Shown here: positions 1 through 5,285 of the stretch, piece after piece
How the letters are laid out: each line of letters opens with the position of its first letter
Position numbering within the stretch: position 1 is the stretch's first letter
Source: an uncultured Eubacteriales bacterium
Lineage (GTDB): Bacteria; Bacillota; Clostridia; Monoglobales; Monoglobaceae
NCBI GenBank assembly: GCA_900542675.1
Contig: UQOT01000107.1
Location: 1 to 5,285, forward strand
DNA: 5,285 nucleotides
Direction of reading: 5' to 3'
Position numbers and translations under genes: made by a program
The notes under the pieces: generated by a model
Told to the model about the DNA's origin: nothing
The model's input: only the letters and a program-made list of their open reading frames with translations
Database searches by the model: none

Positions 1-98
1 ACGATAAGGATTTGGATTTTGAAAACGTGACAAAATCCTTTTACAGTTCAAATTCAGCTGACAGCTTAGATATTTACGCGGTGTGGCTGTCAGAATAA
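1..98 (+). CDS. C-terminal end of an upstream gene, product unknown
   Basis: An open frame enters from the left edge (first full codon at base 3) and ends at TAA 96-98, giving 31 residues that finish D-I-Y-A-V-W-L-S-E. The other two forward frames stop early (at 5 and 28), so this is the only one that stays open. The ending loosely resembles the last strand of InlB B-type (Flg_new) repeats, which often close with L-Y-A-x-W, so a surface protein is possible, but the fragment is too short to assign. An 8-bp inverted repeat (58-65 with 86-93) lies in its last codons without a following T-run. The next reading frame starts 20 bases downstream. Confidence 0.55.
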   Translation, partial: DKDLDFENVTKSFYSSNSADSLDIYAVWLSE

Positions 99-117
99 TA
101 TATCAGGAAATTATGAA

Positions 118-212
118 ATGCTCAAATATAGAAAATTGTCCGATAAAGGGATTGACAGGGATTTATTTAATGATTTTGTCCGTCATCAAGTCGTTAAAAA
201 AGCTGGCGTAAA
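118..212 (+). pseudogene. 5' remnant of a GNAT-family N-acetyltransferase gene
   Basis: From ATG 118, behind a weak AGGAAA ribosome site at 105-110, about 28 codons read M-L-K-Y-R-K-L-S-D ... D-L-F-N-D-F-V-R-H-Q-V-V-K-K. I recognise this as the usual beginning of a group of Firmicute GNAT acetyltransferases, which normally continue C-W-R-K and then run for well over 100 further residues. Here the frame reads A-G-V instead. W-R-K is present at 204-212 in another frame, as if one base had been lost around 199-203. After that all similarity to the family ends. No acetyl-CoA binding region is present, so no working enzyme can be made. The family assignment is from memory and would need a protein search; the alternative is a genuine 175-residue protein starting at 118. 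Confidence 0.55.
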
Positions 213-218
213 TTTTAT

Positions 219-224
219 GGAGGG
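219..224 (+). promoter_or_regulatory. Ribosome binding site deciding the start at 232
   Basis: GGAGGG lies 7 bases before ATG 232, which is ideal spacing. The in-frame ATGs at 217 and 226 overlap it or sit too close, and the start at 118 has only a weak site. This supports initiation at 232. Confidence 0.7.
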
Positions 225-231
225 AATGAAT

Positions 232-645
232 ATGAAAAAAAAAGTTGTAATCTCGGTTATTGCAATGTTGATTTTGATTTCTTTAGCAGCTATATTTTAT
301 TTTGCTCCTAAAACATTTGGTAAGAATGTAAATCCGTCTGATGTTAATCGCATTGAGATATTTGACGGCAATACAGGTGTTAGTTTCACTATTGATAATC
401 CAGAAGAGATTAAGTACATTGTTGAGAATATTCAAAGCAATCAAATGAAAAAAGATGGAATTTCTTTTGGTAGAATGGGATATGGTTTGAAAATCACTTG
501 TGTTAATGATAATGATAAAGTTATCATTTCAGAAATCATTCTGAATAGCGATGATACAATTCGCAAAGACCCATTCTTTTACAAATGTGATGGTGGCTTG
601 TGCTTTGACTATATAAAGGGAATTGAAAGCAGAACTAAAGAATAA
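232..645 (+). CDS. Small membrane-anchored protein of unknown function
   Basis: The predicted product has 137 residues. It opens with M-K-K-K and one hydrophobic segment at residues 5-24, followed by a polar domain. No lipobox cysteine is visible after the hydrophobic stretch, so it is more likely a signal anchor or an ordinary signal peptide than a lipoprotein. The remaining 110 or so residues would sit outside the membrane and contain C90 and a close pair, C119 and C124, which could form a disulfide. I know similar small hypothetical proteins (V-x-x-I-E-I-F-D-G-N-T-G near the start of the outer domain) from Clostridia but no function for them. The frame is open back to 118, but those codons look like acetyltransferase debris, so 232 is preferred. 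The gene is clearly AT-richer than topB downstream (16 of 60 G/C at 241-300 against 34 of 60 at 2281-2340), which suggests separate acquisition. A strong terminator follows. Confidence 0.7.
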   Translation: MKKKVVISVIAMLILISLAAIFYFAPKTFGKNVNPSDVNRIEIFDGNTGVSFTIDNPEEIKYIVENIQSNQMKKDGISFGRMGYGLKITCVNDNDKVIISEIILNSDDTIRKDPFFYKCDGGLCFDYIKGIESRTKE

Positions 646-699
646 ATTACAGTTTGTCAGTTAGGTCTATTCTATTGCCGCAAGCACAGCGACTTTTAC

Positions 700-740
700 A
701 AAAAGGATATAAAGCCGAAAATCAGCTTTATATCCTTTTT
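700..740 (+). terminator. Rho-independent terminator, probably bidirectional
   Basis: Bases 700-715 and 725-740 are a perfect 16-bp inverted repeat around a 9-base loop. The core (GGATATAAAGC with its complement) is followed by five Ts. The left arm begins with five As, so the reverse transcript would also have a U-run. It lies 54 bases after the stop of the small membrane protein gene and separates that gene from the topB operon. Confidence 0.85.
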
Positions 741-830
741 AGCGCTATTTTGTATACTGTCTTATCTTACACACCCCTATTTATGAGTACGGAAACAGAT
801 TGTTGATATGATTTGTAAAAAAAGATATGT

Positions 831-861
831 AAACAGCGTTCAACTTTTGGGCGCTGTTTTT
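831..861 (+). terminator. Terminator-like hairpin (possible attenuator) before topB
   Basis: Bases 831-843 pair with 847-859 to give a 13-bp stem (two G-U pairs) with a 3-base loop, and the 3' arm runs into TTTTT at 857-861. It ends only 13 bases before the topB ribosome site, so a transcript reaching topB from upstream must pass through it. This fits either a simple second terminator insulating topB or a conditional attenuator. No leader peptide with regulatory codons and no competing antiterminator pairing was identified, so the attenuator reading is inference. Confidence 0.65.
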
Positions 862-874
862 CTATGCAAAAATT

Positions 875-882
875 TAAGGAGG
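875..882 (+). promoter_or_regulatory. Ribosome binding site deciding the topB start
   Basis: TAAGGAGG is placed 8 bases before ATG 891. The in-frame ATG at 864 precedes this site, has no ribosome site of its own and lies directly behind the hairpin. Starting at 891 gives the family's normal beginning, M-K-L-I-I-A-E-K-P-S. Confidence 0.88.
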
Positions 883-890
883 ATTTATTA

Positions 891-2960
891 ATGAAGTTAA
901 TAATTGCAGAGAAGCCCTCAATGGCGCAGTCCATAGCGAGGGCTTTAAACATTACGGAAAGAAAAAACGGATATATTGAGAATGAGGAATACATCATAAC
1001 TTGGTGTATCGGACATCTCGCGGGATTGGCGGACGCTTCTGCGTACAATGAAAAATATGCAAAGTGGAGCTATGAGGATTTACCGATTATTCCGCAGGAT
1101 TGGCAGCTTGCCTTGAATGACGGCAAGGCGGAGCAGTTTAACATTGTGAAGTCGCTTATGCTCCGTGATGATGTGACGGAGATTATCAATGCCTGTGACG
1201 CAGGTAGAGAGGGCGAATTGATTTTTCGGTTTGTCTATGAAATGGCGGGCTGCAATAAGCCTTTTAAACGTCTTTGGATTTCATCACTTGAAAACTCGGC
1301 TATCCGTGAGGGATTTCAAAATCTCCGTAACGGCAGCGAATACGATAATCTTTACCGTTCCTCTTTATGCCGCGCAAAAGCCGATTGGCTTGTCGGGATA
1401 AATGCGTCAAGACTATTTACCGTCCTTTACAAAAAGAAGCTCAATATAGGACGCGTGCAAACACCGACGCTTGCGATGATTGCGGACAGGGACAGTAAAA
1501 TATCGCTGTTCAAGAAAGAGAAATACTATACCGTCAATATCGGGGACAGTAAAATAAAAGCGGTCAGCGAAAAAATCAAGGACAAAGGCGACGCGGAAAA
1601 TATTAAAACGGCTTGTGATAATTCACAGGCCGTTTGTGTTTCCGTAACGAAAGACAAAAAGACGGAACGCGCTCCAAAGCTCTTTGACCTGACTACCTTA
1701 CAGCGCGAAGCTAACCGATTATTCGGTTACACGGCAAAGCAAACTCTTGACTACGCTCAAAGCCTTTACGAAAAGAAGCTGATTACCTATCCGAGAACCG
1801 ACAGCAGGTATTTAACGGAGGATATGCAGGACAGTATATTACCCGTAATTCACTTGTCGGCAAAACAAGCGCCGTTCAGTAATTGCAAGGATTTCTACCC
1901 TGATACGTTTTATCTGTTCGATAATTCCAAAGTCAGCGACCACCACGCCATTATCCCTACAATGCAGATTGAGGGATTACAGACCGCCACGCTCCCCAGC
2001 GGTGAAAAGAGTATTTTGCAGCTTATTATGTGCAAGCTCCTATGTTCCGTCAATGCACCGTTTGTATATGAAACGATAACGGCGGAATTTGAGTGTGCAG
2101 GAAATACATTTACAGCAAAAGGTAAAACGATTATTACGGAGGGCTGGAAAGACATTGACCGTCTTTTCCGTTCGTATATCGGCAATAAGAGCGATAACGA
2201 GGATTGCAGTACCTATCTGAATATAGACGAGGGACAGCTAATTTACGTTGCCGCGTCCGTGAGCGAGGGCGTAACCTCGCCGCCGAAATCGTACACGGAG
2301 GACACTCTATTGTCGGCTATGGAAACGGCGGGAGCTAAGGAAACGACAGCCGACGCGGAACGCAAAGGCTTAGGCACTCCGGCAACAAGGGCGTCAATTA
2401 TTGAAAAGCTGGTACAGACGGGATTTGTGCAGCGCAAGGGTAAAAGTCTTGTTTCCACAAAGAACGGTTTAGCTCTTGTTAGCATACTCCCCGAAATGCT
2501 GACCTCGCCTGTTCTTACGTCCGAATGGGAAAATAACCTTGCCGAGATTGCAAAGGGTAGTTATTCCGATACCGAATTTATGACGGGTATTGAAAATCTT
2601 GTAAAGGAATTGACGCAGACGTATTCATTTATCGCTGACGATAAAAAGGATATTTTCAAGCCGGAGGTTATCGGCAAATGTCCGCGCTGCGGCGCCGACG
2701 TGTACGAAAGTAAATACAATTTCTATTGCTCTGATAAGGAATGTCAGTTTAAGATTTGGAAAAATGATAAGTTTTTCACACGAAAGAAAAAGGAGCCGAC
2801 AAAGAAAATAGTTGCTGATTTGCTGAAAAAAGGCAAGTCAAAGGTCAAGGGCTGGTATTCCGAGAAAACGGGCAATACCTACGACGCGTCGGTGGTTCTT
2901 ACGGACACGGGCGGAAAGTATGTAAATTTCAAGCTGGAGTTTGACAAGTCTAAACGCTGA
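891..2960 (+). CDS. topB: DNA topoisomerase III (type IA), ICE-type
   Basis: The product has 689 residues. It is a type IA topoisomerase that cuts one DNA strand through a 5'-phosphotyrosine link, passes another strand and reseals, using Mg2+ in the cytoplasm. The TOPRIM domain spans roughly residues 1-130, with A-E-K-P-S (E7, K8) and D103-A-G-R-E-G-E109. The core carries G-R-V-Q-T-P-T (187-193), the active-site motif T-Y-P-R-T-D-S with catalytic Y300 and R302, H-H-A-I-I-P-T (351-357) and G-L-G-T-P-A-T-R (493-500). A four-cysteine zinc ribbon (C597, C600, C613, C618) follows, then a C-terminal repeat of the kind found on topoisomerase III (about 625-685). Length and motif order match an intact enzyme. 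The chromosomal gene is also called topB. Here the ArdC-like partner and small overlaps point to an element-borne copy used in plasmid-like replication or conjugative transfer. Its stop overlaps the next start by one base. No convincing promoter was found upstream. Confidence 0.95.
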   Translation: MKLIIAEKPSMAQSIARALNITERKNGYIENEEYIITWCIGHLAGLADASAYNEKYAKWSYEDLPIIPQDWQLALNDGKAEQFNIVKSLMLRDDVTEIINACDAGREGELIFRFVYEMAGCNKPFKRLWISSLENSAIREGFQNLRNGSEYDNLYRSSLCRAKADWLVGINASRLFTVLYKKKLNIGRVQTPTLAMIADRDSKISLFKKEKYYTVNIGDSKIKAVSEKIKDKGDAENIKTACDNSQAVCVSVTKDKKTERAPKLFDLTTLQREANRLFGYTAKQTLDYAQSLYEKKLITYPRTDSRYLTEDMQDSILPVIHLSAKQAPFSNCKDFYPDTFYLFDNSKVSDHHAIIPTMQIEGLQTATLPSGEKSILQLIMCKLLCSVNAPFVYETITAEFECAGNTFTAKGKTIITEGWKDIDRLFRSYIGNKSDNEDCSTYLNIDEGQLIYVAASVSEGVTSPPKSYTEDTLLSAMETAGAKETTADAERKGLGTPATRASIIEKLVQTGFVQRKGKSLVSTKNGLALVSILPEMLTSPVLTSEWENNLAEIAKGSYSDTEFMTGIENLVKELTQTYSFIADDKKDIFKPEVIGKCPRCGADVYESKYNFYCSDKECQFKIWKNDKFFTRKKKEPTKKIVADLLKKGKSKVKGWYSEKTGNTYDASVVLTDTGGKYVNFKLEFDKSKR

Positions 2961-5215
2961 TGAAACACATTGACATCACAAACGGCATTATGCGGATTGA
3001 TACGAACACGGAAACATTTGATATACAGGAAATACAGAACCGCCGTTTTATGTATAGTCCGCAGACGGGTATTTTAGTTCTGGGAATACAGATACCGACT
3101 AACGATTACTTTTACAGGTGCGACGCCGAGCGTCCGCACTATGGAGGACGCAGGAATTTTGAAGGCTATATATCAGGCTGGATAAACGGCGGCGGTATTC
3201 ATTTTTTGCCGAGCGTTCCTACAAGAGTACAGAGTTTCTATAACAAAGCACTTGACGCTATTGTAATGTTTTACAGAAATAACGCAAATATGAAAACGGC
3301 AATACGCGGTTTCGGTAAACCGGAGCCGCAGCCGTTAGAAAATATTATAACTGAAAGAGAGGTTGATTTAATGGCAAGACAACAAGCAGCAAGAAAGGCT
3401 GAAACAGCGGAGCCGTCAAGGTCTTCCGTTCAGACAATAGAATTATCCGGCGAAACGCCGTATGAGAGAATGGGCGAAATTATGAAAAAGCTGGAGGAGG
3501 GTGTGAAAAACATCTTTAACAGTGACAAGTACGCGGAATATCTTTCGTGTATGTCAAAATTCCATAATTACAGTTTCAGAAACACGCTTTTAATTCTTAT
3601 GCAAAAGTCCGACGCTACAATGGTGGCGGGATATAATGCGTGGCAGAATAACCACAAACGCACGGTAAAACGTGGTGAGCGCGGTATTAAGATAATCGCG
3701 CCGTCCTCATACAAAACAAAAAAACAGGTTGAGAAAATAAATCCGGCGACAAACGAGCCGTTTATCGGCTGGGACGGCAAGCCGCTTACAGAGGAAAGAG
3801 AGATAACAATTCCTACTTTCCGAGTTGCTACTGTGTTTGACGTATCGCAGACGGAGGGCGAGCCGTTACCGTCTTTAGGTGTTGACGAGCTGACGGGAAA
3901 TGTAGCTGATTTCAAAATGTTTTACGCGGCGCTTGAAAAAATATCGCCTATGCCTATCGGGTATGAGGATATAGACACGGGAGCAAAGGGATATTGTAAT
4001 TATGAGGAACAGCGGATAGTTATAAAAAGCGGTATGAGCGAGGTACAGCAGCTAAAAACGCTGATACACGAGATTGCACACGCTAAACTGCACAATATCA
4101 TACTTGACGAGATAAAGGATTTACCGCCGGAGGAACGCAAGAGCAAGCCGGAAAAAGAGGTTGAAGCTGAAAGCGTGGCATATACTGTTTGTCAGCGTTA
4201 CGGGATTGACACGTCCGATTATTCTTTCGGATATGTCGCAGGCTGGAGCAAGGACAAGGAATTACCGGAGCTAAACGCGTCACTTGACACAATACAAAAG
4301 ACGGCGAATGAAATTATATCAGGCATTGACGATTATTACAAAGAGCTTACAAAGGATATTGAGCAGACCGAACACGAACCGGATAATACGCAGTATTCGG
4401 GCTGGAAGTTTGACGGCGGACACGCGGCAATAAACACAGACGCTAATTATCTTCAAATATTTTTTGATGAAAAGCCTGACGAAAATATCCGAGCTGAATT
4501 AAAAGCAAACGGTTTCAGGTGGGCGTCAAAAATAAGTGCGTGGCAGCAACCGCTGACAGACGAAGCCATTACCGCAGCAGACAAAATAGAGTGTATCAAG
4601 CCTTTGGACGGGACATTACCGTCTGAATTGCGGGAGCAAACCGCAGAACAGGACGATTTCAAGGAATTGTCTGACGCGGCAGCGGCGGAGGGCGCGAAAG
4701 TATTTGAACAGCCTACCGAGCAGGACGCACAAGCCGCTGATGAAAAGCCGACAGTTGCGGAATTGGAAAGCAAAGCAAAATCCGGCGAGCCGATTTCCCT
4801 TATGAATTTAGCAGACACAGCAAAAGCAGACAAACCGCCCGCACTTACATCTGATGAAAAGAAAATCAAGGACGCTGTTATAGACATTTTAAAAGAACGG
4901 ATTGCTTACGCAAATGACGGTATGCTATCAACCTACAAGGCGTCGGAGCAATCAAAGCGTATTATGACAACATTCAAAGTCAAGATTGACAACAACACCG
5001 TAACGCACGACGGAAAGCCGCTGTTTGCAATACACCGTCGGTATTCGCAGCACAAGACGAAAGGCTGTTACCGTGAATTAAATCCTACGCTTGAAAATAT
5101 CAAGGAGCGTCAGACGGAAAAGCCATCAATCCGTCAGCAGCTTGCGGAAAACAAGGCTAAATCGGAAAAGACTAAATCTGCGCCGTCAAAGAAAAAAGAG
5201 GAAATATGTATATGA
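2960..5215 (+). CDS. ArdC-like antirestriction / ssDNA-binding metalloprotease, multidomain
   Basis: The product has 751 residues. Residues 1-137 form a domain I do not recognise. Residues about 168-300 resemble the ArdC N-terminal ssDNA-binding domain and end with F-R-V-A-T-V-F-D-V-S-Q-T (287-298). A zincin domain follows, with H370-E-I-A-H374 and a downstream E-V-E-A-E (400-404) likely to supply the third zinc ligand. Residues about 480-553 form another small domain with G-F-R-W-x-x-x-x-x-A-W-Q (518-529). The low-complexity Ala/Glu/Lys-rich C-terminus carries a segment P-T-V-A-E-L...S-L-M-N-L-A (597-618) and K-P-S-I-R-Q-Q-L (721-728), both recalled from proteins of Tn1549-like elements. ArdC proteins protect incoming DNA against restriction during conjugation; that role is inferred here. 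The start is the ATG overlapping the topB stop (TGATG) and has no ribosome site of its own, so coupled translation is likely. A second start at 3371 is possible. Confidence 0.85.
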   Translation: MKHIDITNGIMRIDTNTETFDIQEIQNRRFMYSPQTGILVLGIQIPTNDYFYRCDAERPHYGGRRNFEGYISGWINGGGIHFLPSVPTRVQSFYNKALDAIVMFYRNNANMKTAIRGFGKPEPQPLENIITEREVDLMARQQAARKAETAEPSRSSVQTIELSGETPYERMGEIMKKLEEGVKNIFNSDKYAEYLSCMSKFHNYSFRNTLLILMQKSDATMVAGYNAWQNNHKRTVKRGERGIKIIAPSSYKTKKQVEKINPATNEPFIGWDGKPLTEEREITIPTFRVATVFDVSQTEGEPLPSLGVDELTGNVADFKMFYAALEKISPMPIGYEDIDTGAKGYCNYEEQRIVIKSGMSEVQQLKTLIHEIAHAKLHNIILDEIKDLPPEERKSKPEKEVEAESVAYTVCQRYGIDTSDYSFGYVAGWSKDKELPELNASLDTIQKTANEIISGIDDYYKELTKDIEQTEHEPDNTQYSGWKFDGGHAAINTDANYLQIFFDEKPDENIRAELKANGFRWASKISAWQQPLTDEAITAADKIECIKPLDGTLPSELREQTAEQDDFKELSDAAAAEGAKVFEQPTEQDAQAADEKPTVAELESKAKSGEPISLMNLADTAKADKPPALTSDEKKIKDAVIDILKERIAYANDGMLSTYKASEQSKRIMTTFKVKIDNNTVTHDGKPLFAIHRRYSQHKTKGCYRELNPTLENIKERQTEKPSIRQQLAENKAKSEKTKSAPSKKKEEICI
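3354..3373 (+). promoter_or_regulatory. Internal ribosome site and in-frame ATG within the ArdC-like gene
   Basis: AAAGAGAGG (3354-3362) lies 8 bases before ATG 3371, which is codon 138 of the long frame. Starting here would give a 614-residue protein, M-A-R-Q-Q-A-A-R-K..., that begins just ahead of the ArdC-like domain. The site sits exactly at the domain boundary and is better than anything in front of the 2960 start. It may be a true second start, or a relic of two genes that have fused. Confidence 0.45.
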
Positions 5216-5285
5216 GGAAATTTGAAAATGTTGATATAGTTGACAGTCTCCGCAGAATTATGAATACAAATACGCGGTATTACAA
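5212..5285 (+). CDS. N-terminus of a further operon gene, cut by the window end
   Basis: ATG 5212 overlaps the stop of the ArdC-like gene by four bases (ATGA) and opens a frame that stays open to the window edge, reading M-R-K-F-E-N-V-D-I-V-D-S-L-R-R-I-M-N-T-N and onward. A GAGG at 5198-5201 is 10 bases before this ATG and 4 bases before an in-frame ATG at 5206, so either start is possible. The overlap and coding density indicate the same operon. The 24 visible codons are not enough to name a family. Confidence 0.65.
   Translation, partial: MRKFENVDIVDSLRRIMNTNTRYY

Noticed and set aside
58..93. 8-bp inverted repeat (58-65 and 86-93) at the end of the first partial gene
   Set aside because: Loop of 20 bases, inside coding sequence and with no T-run after it, so it does not qualify as a terminator.
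753..758. TATACT resembling a -10 box
   Set aside because: No acceptable -35 box at 16-18 bases upstream; that region is the terminator stem.
803..831. Possible promoter for topB: TTGATA (803-808) and TATGTA (826-831) with 17-base spacing
   Set aside because: The -10 matches consensus at only three of six bases, and its start point would fall inside the 5' arm of the hairpin. Not strong enough to annotate.
767..1048. Minus-strand open frame across the topB start
   Set aside because: Overlaps the hairpin, ribosome site and start of topB, shows no recognisable protein features and has no plausible ribosome site; taken as a chance shadow.
1197..1217. TOPRIM motif reads D-A-G-R-E-G-E rather than D-x-D-R-E-G-E
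   Set aside because: As far as I recall, this variant is common in Firmicute and element-borne topoisomerase III, so it is not evidence of an inactive enzyme.
4453..4887. Minus-strand 144-codon open frame rich in Ser and Ala
   Set aside because: Antisense to the Ala/Glu/Lys-rich part of the ArdC-like gene; the composition is explained by the sense strand.

Overview
The window looks like a piece of an integrative and conjugative element (ICE), or a related mobilizable element, from a low-to-moderate G+C Firmicute, most likely a gut-type Clostridia. This rests on strong GGAGG-type ribosome sites, tightly packed genes with 1- and 4-nt overlaps, a TopB-type DNA topoisomerase III of the kind carried by Tn1549/CTn-like elements, and an ArdC-like metalloprotease ending in the short K-P-S-I-R-x-Q-L tail I recall from proteins of such elements. 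The assignment is family recognition from memory; no database search was possible.

Layout, all on the + strand. Bases 1-98 hold the last 31 codons of an upstream gene. Bases 118 to about 212 look like the start of a GNAT acetyltransferase gene that has lost the rest of its reading frame. Its frame runs on into a small AT-rich gene, real start probably 232, for a 137-residue membrane-anchored protein of unknown function. A strong terminator hairpin follows at 700-740. A second terminator-like hairpin at 831-861 lies just before the ribosome site of topB (891-2960). The topB stop overlaps the start of a 751-residue ArdC-like protein (2960-5215), whose stop overlaps the start of a further gene cut by the window end (5212-5285).

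Functionally, topB and the ArdC-like gene appear to form one operon for handling transferred DNA. The topoisomerase would resolve single strands during replication or transfer. The ArdC-like protein, with an ssDNA-binding-type N-terminal domain and an HExxH zinc site, would protect incoming DNA or act on host restriction. The AT-rich segment between the first partial gene and topB looks like accessory cargo or debris inserted between conserved modules.

The least ordinary points are the unrecognised 137-residue N-terminal domain on the ArdC-like protein, with a second well-placed ribosome site and ATG at its junction; the hairpin in front of topB; and the acetyltransferase remnant. Nothing in the window proves a wholly new system.
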